64,000 nt of DNA, taken from the NCBI RefSeq assembly GCF_024166365.1, contig NC_064835.1, positions 60,864,607 through 60,928,606 on the forward strand, read 5' to 3'. This stretch comes from Elephas maximus indicus. Taxonomy: Eukaryota; Chordata; Mammalia; Proboscidea; Elephantidae. Each line of letters begins with the position of its first letter. Within the stretch, counting starts at the first letter, position 1. Both the position numbers and the translations under genes were made by a program. Positions 1-10,010 of the stretch are shown piece after piece. Under the pieces are notes generated by a model. The model ran no database searches. It worked only from the letters and a program-made list of their open reading frames with translations, and was not told the origin of the DNA.

Positions 1-309
1 GTGATGGTGATTATATGCATTTATCAAAACTCACAGAGCTATACCACTAAAAAGAACGAATTTTGCTAAAAAAAAAAGCATTTTTTTTCTTTATGAAAGA
101 AAAATGTATCATATGGAAGAAATTATAGAAACTATCTAGTAAAACCCACTCAATTGGTAAGAGAAAACTGAGAAAGAGTAACTCAAAGTCATCTGAGGTG
201 AGAGTGGTGGGATAAGAACCGAAGTCTCCTCATCCCTACCTCAGATCTTTTCCGCTACAGCAATATTTGTCAATTTTTTTTTTTTTTAACCTTAACTTTT
301 GAGTAAAAA
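1..309. other. Unassigned AT-rich sequence
   Basis: Nothing recognised beyond a short A run near 70 and a T run near 276. No gene-like signal. Confidence 0.5.
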
Positions 310-880
310 ATACATTGTATTGCTGCCATACCCAACCACCACATACCCAACTGTAAGCAGCTCATTCATTACCCCATAACTCTGCAAGTCAGAAGTCTGG
401 CACAGTGTGGCTGGATTCTTTGCTCAGGTTCTCACAAAACTGAAGTGAAGATGTCAGCTGGCCTGAGCTCTTATCTGGAGGCAATAAAGAAGAATCCACT
501 CCCAAGCTGGTTCAAATTTTGGCAAAATTCAGTTCTCTGCAGTTGTAGGGCTGAAGTCCCCATTTCCTTGCTGGCTATAGGCTGCGGGTCATTCATTCTC
601 AGCTTCTAAAGGTCGACCATACTCCTTGGCTTGTGGCCCCCTCTATCTTCAAAGTCAGCAACAGCAGATTGAGTTTTCATGCTTATCTCTGACATTTTCT
701 GACCTCCTCTTCTACCCTCAGCCAGGCCGGGAGAAAGCTGTATTTTTAAGGACTCATGCTCTGATAATCCAGGATAATCTATTTTAAAGTCAACAATTTG
801 TAATCGTAATTACATCTACAACACCCCTTTTGCCATATATTGCCACATATTCATAAACATGACACCAAAGGGGGAAATGT
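310..880 (-). repeat. ERVL/MaLR-type LTR remnant
   Basis: The stretch around CTCTGCAAGTCAGAAGTCTG, the 'clean-up' block near 415-500 and the CCCCCTCTATCTTCAAAG block near 645 match the reverse complement of common mammalian ERVL/MaLR LTRs. Subfamily not determined. It is a solo, heavily mutated copy. Confidence 0.6.
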
Positions 881-1984
881 CACAGAGGTCAACATGCTGT
901 CTACAACACACATTTTACACAAGGAACTAGTACATAAAAAATGAAACAAAAACTAAACAAATACTCTTAATGAATTCAAAGATCTGATGTTTTTATTACA
1001 TTATTTAAAAAAAAAAAAAAGGCTGGTGGCAACCCACTAATTGATTTCATGATCTTATGATCCCACTAATGGGCAATAATTCATAATTTTATCTTGAAAA
1101 AAAAGGCAACACTCCCTTTTAAATTCCCATTCGCCATGATAATAGGAGAGCCATGGGAGGGCTTCAGGCATCTGTGTAACCCCTAAAATCACATACAAAA
1201 TGTTATGGTTCTAACCAATCACAAAGGAAACAATAGACGAAGCCAGGTTGGGGACTTTCTACAGGATACCTGACCAGTACTCCTCAAGGCTGTCAAGGTC
1301 ATGAAAAACAAAGAAGGCTGAGAAACTGTCACAGACCACAGAAGACGGGGAGACACGACAATTAAATGCGATGTACTCTGGATTGGATCTTGGAACAGAA
1401 AACTAACATTAATGGAAAAATCAGTGAAATCCAAATAATGTCAGGAGTTTAAATAGTAACAAAGAAATACGAATGTCAGCTTCGCAGCTTTGACAAATGT
1501 ACCATGGTAATGTAGGACGTTTGCAATGGGAGAACTGGGTGAGAGGTATACAGAAACTCTTCGTACTATCTTTACAGCTTTCTGTAAATCTGAGGAGATC
1601 CATGAGCTTTGTATCTCCAGAGTGGCCCAGGATCCAAAAATACTTATGAGCCACTGTCCTAGGCTTCCAGCTGTTTTCCTGAACCACTATGGTCTAAGTG
1701 CCCTGCCTCCTTCCTATGTTACCCACACCCTCCCTCAAAATACAAAATCTAAATTGGCTCTAAATCTAGGGTCACATTTATCTGAAACTTCTGTAAGACC
1801 TGAAGTGGAGAGCCATAAATTCTGGAGCCACGCTCTGGTGACTTGCTGGAAAAATGAAGACCAAAATAAACAAAAGGACTGTTTGGAATGGCTGGCAGAA
1901 AGATCAGGAAGGTCTAAGACTGGGCATGGTGGCTCTCCAGTCATGGGGGCAAGAACAAAGTCAAGATTATAAAACACACTAGAT
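881..1984. other. Intergenic sequence downstream of POLE4
   Basis: Mostly unassigned. About 1021-1080 resembles the end of a hAT-type DNA element (block around ATTGATTTCATGATCTTATG). A 148-codon plus-strand open frame at 1526-1972 has no recognisable domain and no promoter or splice context, so I do not call it a gene. Confidence 0.4.
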
Positions 1985-2299
1985 TGAACTTGATCAGAAA
2001 CCTTTATTTTGGTCCTCATCATTCATTAAGCAACCTACGCAAAACATGTTCTTCATCTCTGCCCCAAACAGCAGCAGCTGCAACTAGCCCTGAGTGGAAG
2101 ACAGACCCAAGTAGCAGAAGAGCTTGTGCAGAAAAATTAGCAGGTGAGATCTCTAAGTATCCCAGCTTAGGTGAAGGCAGAACAGAAAGAGTATATATGT
2201 GCAATATTCTAAGGACAGTGGTCTCCAAAGCTGAGGCCTTCGGGGAGCAGCTGGCTGAAGGACGCAGGTAAAGGCTCACAAAACTGCACAGCTCTGCAA
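1985..2299 (-). other. POLE4: POLE4 3' untranslated region
   Basis: About 315 bases from the stop codon to roughly 15-20 bases beyond the only AATAAA on the minus strand in this stretch. No interspersed repeat is seen in it. The exact cleavage point is inferred. Confidence 0.7.
2003..2008 (-). terminator. POLE4: POLE4 polyadenylation signal AATAAA
   Basis: The plus strand reads tttatt, so the minus strand carries a canonical AATAAA about 290 bases past the POLE4 stop. No other AATAAA occurs between the stop and this point. Confidence 0.75.
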
Positions 2300-2313
2300 T
2301 CAATCCAAAGTAC
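2300..2313 (-). CDS. POLE4: POLE4 coding exon 4 (last 14 coding bases)
   Basis: After acceptor TGTTTCTAG the sequence GTACTTTGGATTGA completes the split Gly codon and reads T-L-D-stop, the expected POLE4 C-terminus. It lies 4.4 kb from exon 3, the longest intron. It is too short to find as an open frame and was located by looking for the family C-terminus next to a splice acceptor. Confidence 0.92.
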
Positions 2314-5300
2314 CTAGAAACACAAAGAGCAATGTGTAAAGCAAGGTACCTCAAGAGCTGTGTAATAAACTGAACAAAGTTAAAATGGAAGCTGCAGCAG
2401 ATCTCTTAAGATGAAAATGATAGTTTTGAGGACTATCCATCCAAAAGGATGGATGGATATTCATCCTGAAAGATGGATGGAGCATTTGTAATTAGCATAC
2501 TAGCCTGGGGAGGTGGAATTACAGATGCAAAAGGAGCTAAGATGTTGTGTTAGTTAATGCAAATTTGTGTGGACTACACAAGGGGTGAGGGATACAAAAT
2601 AAATGAGGCAAGTTCTCCAAGCAAAGAGTTAAAATTAAAATCTTTTTTAGAAAGCTCCAGTTCAAAATGAGGGTCTGGATCCACAACTTTATACACCTTT
2701 ACCTCCCAAGATTCCAATCAAAAGGAAAAACAGTTTTAAAAAGTCTAAATCTACAATAACAAGGAATGGGGATTTCAACAAAAACTGAATAGAAATCTGA
2801 TTGAAGTATTTTTCAAATACAGCAGAGGAAAAATCAGTCTAAACTGAACACAGAGGGAGCTGCAGCAAAGGAGGGAACCCACCTGCCTAGGAGAACCATG
2901 GGAGGTTTCAGATGCAGACGCCAGGAATGACAGAAAGAGAAGCAAGACATGAGGCTAAAGGGGTTTAATACTTGAAGGTTTATATGCAAATGGTTGACCC
3001 CATACCCCCACCATCTCCCCTGCATGCAGCACTGCCAGGAACCAGATATATAAAATCAAGAAGGAAAAAAAATCAGAGGGCTCTCCTCCAAAGAACTAAT
3101 GGGCTATCTGGAGAGAACCAGAACAGCTAGTGAAAATGCTGGCTCCCCAAAGAAAAGCCTTTCATACTCCGGCCTTTGGGGGCCCCCAGCATAACGCCAA
3201 CATCCGAACCCATCCCTGTTTACCCTAACATAAAGCTGACAGGCAACCATCTCTGCTACACAGACACACAGACACACACACACAGAGAGCTTCCAAACAG
3301 CCCTCTTATTCCCTCATTCTTAATACAACGAAAATCCAAATATTACCAGGCATCTGAAGAAAGCCTTCACAGTGAAAAGAGACCAAAATTTATTTAAAAA
3401 AAAAAAAAACCTAGAATAAAACAGCTAATTCAGGGAAAAGAATAATAAAAAAACCACCACTGCCGTCGAGTCAAAGAAACACCTAGAATAGAACAGGTAA
3501 TTCAGGGGAAAGAATGATAAAAAAAACCACCACTGCCGTCGAGTCAAAAGAACACCTAGAATAGAACAGGTAATTCAGGGAAAAGAATAGCACGCAAGAA
3601 AAACAAAACAAAGCAAAAACACCTTATTTCTCGAAAAAAATATATTTTGATAATGGCAAGTTCCTGCTGAAACCACCTGATAAAGCTATTTGTTTAAAAA
3701 TTTGTCAGGCATTGAAAAGCCATCAAAAAAAGGCAAATCCAAAATCTAGAGAAGGCAAGAAGACAAAGTAAACCAGCCTCCAAAGCTGTTTTTGCCCTGA
3801 GGGCATCTGCCAATCTGAAAGATATAGCTGAGAAACTGTACTATGATTTTGACCAGCTGAGAAAACCAAGAGTCAAATCCCAGAGTTGGCCCAAGTAGGG
3901 AAAGTCTGATAATCCTCCTTTCTTCAAGCTAGAAAGGCTACACTGTCAGAGTAAGGCTGAACCGCTCAGAGACTGCCCCAGAGGTTCATGTCCCCCAGTG
4001 GTCCAGGAAACCTCCTGCCTTGGATTTGGACTAAGGAGATCCAACACTGATAACTTCCCTAAGGTGCCTTGCAAAAGCAAATGAAAATCTTCTTTGGAGA
4101 AAGGAGTTACTACATAGGCCTCAAATTATCCAACAAATCATTTTTTCAAGTACAATGACCAGTATACAAGTGAATCACGCAAACAAGGGGTAAACGACCA
4201 TGACAATACTAGCAGAAACAAGAGACAACAAAATCCCTCCCCCACGCCCCATCCCAGCTTTCTTCAAATCCAAGGCCAACTTGGAGGCTTCGGCAGAGCT
4301 TCCAGACTAAGACAAACTACAAAGAAAAGCCTGGCAATCTACTTCTGAAAATCAGCCAATGAAAACCCCGTAGATCACAACAGAATACTGTCTGATGTAG
4401 TGCTATAGGATGATCCCCCTTGGTTGGAAGGCACTCAAAATTCACAGTGGCCCTAAAAAAGGACTTGAGCATACCAGTGATCGTGAAGACAGTGCAGGAC
4501 CAGGCGATGGTTCATTCCGTTGTACCTGGGGTCACCACGAGTCAGAGCTAAGAGCAGCAACAATTAAAAATCCAAGCTAGGCACTACACCATGGTAGAGG
4601 ATACTGTCCATATAAGGAGACTAATCAAATATACATTGAAAAACTAGAGAGTAATGGAGAGCAAGTGCTAGATGACGTATTAAGAACTACCCCCCATACT
4701 ATGCAAGAGAAAACTCCTTGAAAGCTGGCATGGCCATGGAGTGCAAAGAGAAGGTAGATCTGAGCCAGGCTGGCCTTCAATTCGAGATGAACCACAGGCA
4801 AGGGAGCTGAGGGGTGGAAAACTGCAAATGGTCTCTCCACTTCTATCCCTGGCACCCTCTAATTTATTATCCAAAGAGCATCAGTGTTGGTCTCACCCCT
4901 TCGGGAACAAGGAAGAATGAAGAAAATGAAAGATACAAGGGAAAGATAAGTCCAAAGGACTAATGGACCACATCTATCACATCCACCAGCCTGAGTCCAG
5001 TACAATGAGATGGTACCCAGCTACCACCACTGACTGCTCTGACAGGGATCACAAGACAGGGTCCCAGACAGAGCTGGAGAAAAATGTAGAACAAAATTAT
5101 AACTCAAAAAGAAAAGCCAGACTTGCTGGCCTGACAGAAACTGGAGAAACCTGAGAGTATGGCCCCCTACCACCCTTTCAGCTCAGTAATGAGGTCACTC
5201 CTGAGATTCACCCTTCAGCCAAAGACTGAACAGGCCATGGAACAAAACAAGACTAAAGGGGTGCACCAGCCCTAGGGGAGGGACTGGAAGCCAGGGAGGA

Positions 5301-8300
5301 ACAGGCAAGCTGGTAATAGGGAACCCAGGGTTGAGAAGGCAGAGTGCTGACATGTCGTGGGGTAGTTAACCAATGTCGTAAAACACTGTGTGTACTGTTT
5401 GATGAGAAACTAGTTTGTTCTATAAACTTGCATCTAAAGTACAATAAAAAAAAAAAAAAGAACATCAGTGTTACCTCTTTAAAACACAAATTGGATCCTA
5501 TCACTCATCTCGGAAAGTCAGTAATTAATACTGAACAAGTAAAGTAGGCGCCAACATTTTTGACTGGAAAACTGGCAGAAAGTTTCTTGCCTTAGGTAGG
5601 CAACTGAAAAAACAAAAATTATTTTTAAGAAAAATGAGTAGGCAGAAAGAGAGGCTGACGGCCAATCTACAAATTAGGCTCAAAGCTGGCCGTGGGAATA
5701 ATTAAAAAATCAAGTAACTAAAAGACATTGAAAAGAATATATCAAAAGAATAAGGGGCCTAGGTTGATATGGACATGCAGAACAAAGCACTAAAAAGAGT
5801 GAGATGAATAAATCAAGAAAAGATTTCTGAAGGTAATGAGGCTTGAAAGAGGTAATGATAACACTGGCGGACTCAAGGTGAGAACGAGCTGAGGACAAAG
5901 GGCTTTCACAGAGCCATTCAATCAGAATATGTGAAGAGTAAGCTGATCCAATTTAGGAGTTAAGCGGCAGAAACAGATCTGAGGGAAAGTAGGTAAAATG
6001 AGGTATTTCTAATGTTTGCTATTTCAGTGACAACAAGATTTACTTGGTATATACGCATTAATCCAAAATTCCTAAGAACAGATACAGGCAAGACAGAGGC
6101 GTAACTAAGGTATGGCAGACAGGAAGTGCGTCCTGGGCTCTGCTTGACGAGGGGCGCTAATGAGCAGTTTCTATTGGCCACAGCCATTTCCATCACCAGC
6201 TGTGAGAAATCATTCGGCAATTTAAAACTAATTGCCATAGGCACTATTTTCCGTAGATAGGCCTCTGCAAGTAAAAAATCTCAATGCTGTAAAATAATCA
6301 CTTTACAGATTATCGAAAAAGAAAAGGGAACAACGGGTGACTTTAAATGTTGGCAATCACTCCTGATCTCTACAACATTAGGATGAGGAAGAAGGTTTAT
6401 ATCTGGGGATAGAAACCAAGATAGGAATCAGACTTCTGAATCATCTAACTCCACCAGGGTCTTCATACTCCCTCCAATTTCTTTATGGCTAGCAATTTTC
6501 AGGTCAAAGTTCTAATTTCACAAGGGGACAGACTGAATCTCATGTGATTCAGCAAGTTTGTTTTTCCTATCTAACAAGAAATACAATTATCCCTACACAA
6601 ACAAGGAAGAACCAAGCACCCATTCTATAAGGCCTCAACTCAGATTATTAGCATGGAAGACACAGGTGGAAGTGACTGATTACCCACTGAGAGTGAACTC
6701 ACCTTCCAGAAATGCAAATTCATCCACAGCTTCTATCGCATTATCTGAAACACAAAGTAAAGGACACTTGACTAACTCCGGTCATTTGGTCATCAGCCCC
6801 AAAACACCACAACACACATAGTGAAGGGCATGAGGCTTTATGCAAATGAGGGCATTTATAAAATTTACCCCTTGTTGTCTCGAGCCTGCATTTGAGATCC
6901 ATTTCTACCCCACCAATTCTTACACATCGGCTGTCTCTCCACAAGAGTTAGGAAAAGCCAGGCCACATACTGTTTAGTTAGGGAAAAAAATGGAACACCT
7001 CCCTACAATCCTGCTTTAAACCTAAGCTGACTTATCCTTTTTACTCTGAAAGTCATTAAACCAAAAAAAAAAATCTCTGCCGTCAAGTCGATTCCAACTC
7101 CTAGGGACCCTATAGGACACAGTAGAACTGCCCCATATGGTTCCCAAGAAGTACCTGGTGGATTCGAACTGCCAACCTTCTGGTTAGCAACCATAGCTCT
7201 TAACCACTATGGCACCAGGGTCTCCCTGAAAGTTATTAAGAGTTTGGCAATATAGCAAGGTGAGTGAGAAACAGTATGTGGAAGCTTACACATGTTTAGA
7301 GATTACAAACTAGATATAGGGGCCAGAAATCAAACCCAGATTCTAGAGGAAAAAGAAATGTCAAGCCTGATACAATATAGGTGTGAAGGGGTCTACTCTG
7401 CTTTGGCAACCCCTAGCCTCCTTTCATACTCTGCCCACAACACTCTGCAGCAACCCAAAGAAGAGACTCTAAAGTTAGGGCTTTCTGGAACTGTGACAGG
7501 CCAATATGAAAATATCACAGTGAGAGACCCTGTGGCACCCCTCATATCAGTGATGCCTTCTCAAGTGGGAAGGAAAGCACAGACCAGCCCTCCTTTGTCG
7601 GCCTCAAGATCCCACAAAGACACTCTACCCAAATCTCTCCTCTGCAGGGTTTTCCTCTTTCCTTGTTGAGCACAGCAATAGGCATCTTTTGCAATGGTCT
7701 CCACAAACAGTTCCTGTGGAGCAAACAAGAAGAGTTTTATCAGTGGGTTCCAGCACAGTTCTTTGTGAGCCACGCTGTTGGGGGACAGGGTGTTCTCAGG
7801 GAAGCTGAAGGAAGGCTGTCCTGAATTTCATGAAGGTCTATTCCCCTCCCTTCTATCCCAGTAGGCCTGAATGAAAAGTCCCCTGCCTCTAACTTGTAAA
7901 TTCACCTCACTCATTCACTTGAGACGCCTACAAGTTCTGTGTTGGCCACCGAACATGAAAATTAAAATCATTGCCCAGGCCCTCATGAAGAGACAGATGT
8001 GCGAACAATGAACAAACTAGTATAACTACTGTAGGGATGTGACCCTTTTCCTCCATCTTTCCCTTCTGACACACCTCAGAATCAGGCCCCTCTCCCAGCT
8101 CTCGGTCCCCAAGCAAACCCCGCCCAGACCCTCCCTTTCTCCTCCTCCTCTCAAGCCGTCACTAAGCCCCGCCCCTATCGCTCCGCCCCTCGGAAGGCCC
8201 CCGAGGCCCCGCCCCTTGCAGCGCTCGCTCTCCCTCCCGCCCCCGCCATTGGGGTGGGCCTCGCGCCAACGCCGCACCGCGGCTCGTGCCAGGATGAAAA

Positions 8301-8484
8301 TGGCTTCCTGTCCCGCGAGCGTCACGTCGGGGTCCGCCTTGACCAGGGCCTTCACTCGTGCCAGAGGCAGCCTTGAAAGACGAGCCCCGGACGCATTGGT
8401 CGGGGCTTGGGGCTGCGGGGTCGCTGCCTCACCACCAGACCCCTCCTCCTCGTGGGGTGTCCCGCTACCAGCCGCCGCCGCCAT
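2300..8484 (-). CDS. POLE4: POLE4, DNA polymerase epsilon subunit 4 (gene, four coding exons)
   Basis: POLE4 is the small (~12 kDa) histone-fold subunit of DNA polymerase epsilon. It pairs with POLE3 and contributes to DNA and histone H3-H4 binding at the replication fork in the nucleus. The coding exons are complement(8278..8484, 7629..7713, 6703..6744, 2300..2313), together 348 nt, giving 115 residues plus stop; the human protein is about 117. The N-terminal ~38 residues are Ala/Gly/Glu/Pro-rich and likely disordered. The histone fold starts near LSRLPLARVKALVKADP, continues through GQEAIFILARAA and ELFVETIAKDAYCCAQQGKR, and the protein ends FLEGTLD. Every intron is GT-AG and the phases keep the frame. 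The start was chosen by family N-terminus (M then Ala run) and a strong Kozak context (G at -3, G at +4); an in-frame upstream ATG at 8691 lies in the promoter and is not used here. No frameshift or lost residue is seen, so the gene looks functional. Confidence 0.96.
2314..3409. other. POLE4 intron 3, distal part
   Basis: Intronic sequence with no recognised exon or clear repeat. A short A/G-rich stretch precedes the tandem repeat at 3410. Confidence 0.5.
3410..3591. repeat. 72-bp tandem repeat, 2.5 copies, containing a SINE tail stub
   Basis: Units begin CCTAGAATA at 3410, 3482 and 3555 (periods 72 and 73). The first two units each end with ACCACCACTGCCGTCGAGTC, which is the reverse complement of the terminal ~20 bases of the AfroSINE/RTE tail preceded by its A-run. 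The third unit stops before the stub. This looks like a tail-only SINE insertion followed by local duplication. Confidence 0.75.
3592..4284. other. POLE4 intron 3, middle part
   Basis: No feature recognised in this intronic stretch. Confidence 0.5.
4285..4568 (+). mobile_element. Non-autonomous RTE-derived element, 5'-truncated
   Basis: Starts within the 'GGAGCTTCCAGACTAAGACA' block shared with elements at 30954 and 58520, and runs to an RTE-type 3' end (GGGGTCACCACGAGTCAGAG then CAACAA tail). It lies antisense in POLE4 intron 3. No coding capacity. Confidence 0.75.
4569..4872. other. POLE4 intron 3, unassigned
   Basis: No recognised feature between two retroelements. Confidence 0.4.
4889..5457 (+). 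mobile_element. L1 3' end (afrotherian-type, older 3' UTR)
   Basis: A 5'-truncated L1 containing only 3' UTR, ending AATAAA plus a poly(A) run. It is flanked by a target duplication AAGARCATCAGTGTT at 4873-4888 and 5458-5472. It lies in POLE4 intron 3 in antisense orientation. Its 3' UTR differs from the younger type at 36.7-37.7 and 49-50.7 kb. Confidence 0.85.
5473..6702. other. POLE4 intron 3, proximal part
   Basis: No recognised exon or clear repeat. Sequence is of ordinary composition with a few decayed-looking stretches around 6060-6240. Confidence 0.45.
6703..6744 (-). CDS. POLE4: POLE4 coding exon 3
   Basis: A 42-base exon between acceptor GTGTTTCAG and donor GTGAGT encodes the end of the split Asp, then NAIEAVDEFAFLE and the first base of Gly. 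The length keeps the frame between exons 2 and 4. Confidence 0.95.
7060..7225 (-). mobile_element. AfroSINE (short type) in POLE4 intron 2
   Basis: Complete tRNA-derived SINE, 5' end at right (GGAGACCCTGGTGCCA on the minus strand), A-rich tail at left. Flanked by a 14-bp target duplication CTGAAAGTYATTAA (7046-7059, 7226-7239). Same sense as POLE4. Confidence 0.93.
7240..7628. other. POLE4 intron 2 near exon 2
   Basis: No repeat recognised. Ordinary intronic sequence running to the exon 2 donor. Confidence 0.5.
7629..7713 (-). CDS. POLE4: POLE4 coding exon 2
   Basis: Eighty-five bases after acceptor ..CCACAG encode ELFVETIAKDAYCCAQQGKR and then KTLQRRDL, the core of the histone fold. It ends on the first base of a split Asp codon, with donor GTAGAG. 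This is the most diagnostic exon for POLE4. Confidence 0.96.
7714..8277. other. POLE4 intron 1
   Basis: A 564-base intron. The part next to exon 1 (8100-8277) belongs to the CpG island and has several GC boxes and an inverted CCAAT (CCATTGG at 8246-8252). The rest is plain sequence. Confidence 0.7.
8278..8484 (-). CDS. POLE4: POLE4 coding exon 1
   Basis: Encodes residues 1-69, from the initiator Met through the Ala-rich tail and the first histone-fold helices to ILARAA. It ends on a complete codon (GCG at 8280-8278) followed by the donor GTGCGG. The ATG is the complement of cat at 8482-8484. Confidence 0.95.
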
Positions 8485-8487
8485 CCC
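8476..8487 (-). promoter_or_regulatory. YY1-like site overlapping the POLE4 start codon
   Basis: On the minus strand ATGGCGGCGGC begins at the initiator ATG. ATGGCGGC is the YY1 core often found at start codons of housekeeping genes. The same bases encode M-A-A-A, so coding constraint alone could explain it. Confidence 0.4.
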
Positions 8488-8525
8488 GGCCCCGAGCGTC
8501 CTGCGCGCGGCCGATGACTGAGCGC

Positions 8526-8534
8526 GCGCATGCG
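8526..8534. promoter_or_regulatory. NRF1-like site in POLE4 promoter
   Basis: GCGCATGCG is the palindromic core recognised by NRF1, 42 bases upstream of the POLE4 start codon. Binding is predicted from motif only. Confidence 0.6.
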
Positions 8535-8544
8535 GCGCCGGGCC

Positions 8545-8556
8545 TTTTCCCGCGCG
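8545..8556. promoter_or_regulatory. E2F-like site in POLE4 promoter
   Basis: TTTTCCCGCGCG contains the E2F core TTTCCCGC about 60 bases upstream of the start codon. E2F control would fit a replication subunit expressed in S phase. Motif evidence only. Confidence 0.6.
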
Positions 8557-8565
8557 GGCTTTAAG

Positions 8566-8575
8566 CCACGCCCCC
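8566..8575. promoter_or_regulatory. Sp/KLF-like GC box in POLE4 promoter
   Basis: CCACGCCCCC, complement GGGGGCGTGG, matches Sp/KLF GC boxes and lies just upstream of the E2F-like site. Confidence 0.5.
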
Positions 8576-8950
8576 TGTGGGCTCATGCCCCCGCCCCAGG
8601 CGCTCTTGGGAAGCTCGGCCTGCAGGAACCCGGCGCAGGGCGTTACGCGGGCGGGAGTAGGGCGCCGGGCGCCGTCCGGCTTTGTCACCACTGCCTCGCT
8701 TGCCGTTCCCCAGTGGCCCTCCGGCGCTGTCTGGCTTTTTTGAGCCCAAGCACCGCCACGTAGCCGGTGACAGTGGTGACTGGGCTGGGCTAGTGCTGGG
8801 GGAGCACCAAGGTCTGGAGAAACCTAAACCCGGCCAGCGAGAGGGCGAGTCTCGGTCGATGACGGGTGTCCCCGAGGCTGAGGGGCCAAGTGCCAGAGCG
8901 AAGCCCGGACGTTCCCGGGAGGGCCCAGCACCCAGGCAAGAGGGTACCCA

Positions 8951-9147
8951 GGAGGCCGCGAAGCCTGAACCAGCGTTAGGAGAACAAGTTTTATATACTC
9001 TTGAAAGAGGTGTGGGACTTTGGTAAGCAGAGATGGAGGAAGTTCAGTCCAGGCAGAGGAAGCCACAAAGAAAGGCAGGGAGTTTGGAAAGCATGAAGAT
9101 ACTGCGATCACAGGGTGTCCACGTTTGTTCCAATCACCGGTTCCATC
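8951..9147. other. Flank of the CpG island
   Basis: GC content falls towards the right. A plus-strand open frame from 8682 to 9026 crosses the island, but it is most likely a by-product of GC-rich composition. A divergent noncoding transcript from this promoter is possible but cannot be seen. Confidence 0.4.
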
Positions 9148-9695
9148 AGAGCATTGGTTCTCACACTTTGGTCTCAAGTGTTAAGCTCTTTATACTCTTA
9201 AAAATTATTGGGGACCCCAAAGAACTTTAATGTAGGTTATGTCTATCAATAGTTATTATATTAGAAATTAAAACAAAGTTTTAAAATACTCATTTACTGT
9301 AATAATCCCATTAACATAAATAATATTTTTATATAACAACTTCAAAAATACTAAATTTGGGGGGAAGGGTGGCATTGTTAATATTTTTATATAACAACTT
9401 CAAAAATACTAAATTTGGGGGTAAGGGTGGCATTGTTTTACCTTTTTTTTCAAATCTTTTTAATGTCTGAGTTAATTAGAAGACGTTAGTTTCTGTTAGC
9501 TGCTAATGTATGATAACATTATCACTTGCCACATAAAAAAAGGTCTGGAAAATTCCACTATATCTTCTTGAGAAAATGAGAATGAAAAAGGCAGATAACC
9601 TCTTAGTACTATTAAGAAAATAGTTTTGACTTCCCCTTCTCAGAAAAGCAGTTCCAGGACCCCCCCACCCCCACCCCAGGGTCCTCACACACCTT
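9148..9695 (+). mobile_element. hAT-type DNA transposon remnant (non-autonomous)
   Basis: Begins with a GGTTCTCACACTTTGGTCTC end and contains TTGGGGACCCCAAAGAACTTT and 'AGAATGAAAAAGGCA' blocks typical of a mammalian hAT-Charlie-like element that ends in a GGGTCC..CACAC block. Subfamily not assigned. It holds an internal 58-bp tandem duplication. Confidence 0.65.
9322..9437. repeat. 58-bp tandem duplication inside the hAT remnant
   Basis: The block AATATTTTTATATAACAACT through GGTGGCATTGTT is present twice with period 58 (starts 9322 and 9380), nearly identical, so it is younger than the element. Confidence 0.9.
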
Positions 9696-9779
9696 GAATT
9701 GGCAAAGAGAAACAGTATTTGCAATATCAGGTTTAATCTAAATCCATTCTCTTAAAGTAATTGCTCACATTTTTTAGTA

Positions 9780-10010
9780 CATGCTATGTGCATGATTCAG
9801 AGTGGTTTACATTTGTGTAAACCGTTATTTATGTAATTTTCATAATACCCTCTCGAGGTACGTAATAATTTAACCTCATTTTATTGTTGAGGAAATTGAG
9901 GCACAGAGTGGTTAATAGTTCACGCACAGCAGAATATGGTGAAGCTAAGATGAAGTTGAATTAGATGACATCTGAAATCGCTCTCTATTCCAAAATTATG
10001 TGGTATACTC
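9780..10010 (-). repeat. MIR-like SINE
   Basis: GAGGAAATTGAGGCACAGAG, reverse complement of the MIR core ending in CTCAGTTTCCTC, with surrounding decayed similarity. Ancient and fragmentary. Confidence 0.6.

Larger units (their letters stand above)
8100..8950. promoter_or_regulatory. POLE4: CpG island promoter of POLE4
   Basis: Dense CpG and high GC extend through POLE4 exon 1, the start of intron 1 and about 450 bases upstream, in contrast to the AT-rich, CpG-poor surroundings. There is no clear TATA box, as usual for a housekeeping replication gene. Several GC boxes (CCCCGCCCC type) lie at 8160-8220. The start site is probably between about 8490 and 8570 (inference). Confidence 0.85.

Noticed and set aside
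1526-1972. 148-codon plus-strand open frame just downstream of POLE4
   Set aside because: No recognised domain, no CpG promoter, no splice or poly(A) context, and low-complexity-like residue use. Frames of this length are expected by chance in 64 kb.
2831-2845. Alternative POLE4 last exon near a TTCAG acceptor
   Set aside because: Joining exon 3 here gives an immediate stop without the T-L-D end, whereas 2313-2300 gives the exact family C-terminus.
3410-3591. CRISPR-like array of repeats
   Set aside because: Only 2.5 units with near-identical content throughout and no distinct spacers; mammalian context. It is a tandem duplication.
5425-5445. GTACTTTAGATG motif on the minus strand considered for POLE4 exon 4
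   Set aside because: It lies at the AATAAA end of an L1 and has no splice acceptor before it.
8026-8691. 221-codon minus-strand frame covering POLE4 exon 1
   Set aside because: It reads through the exon 1 donor into intron 1 and extends upstream into the promoter. Only 8484-8278 is coding.
8682-9026. 114-codon plus-strand frame leaving the CpG island
   Set aside because: GC-rich sequence has few stops. No family resemblance, so not called as a divergent gene.
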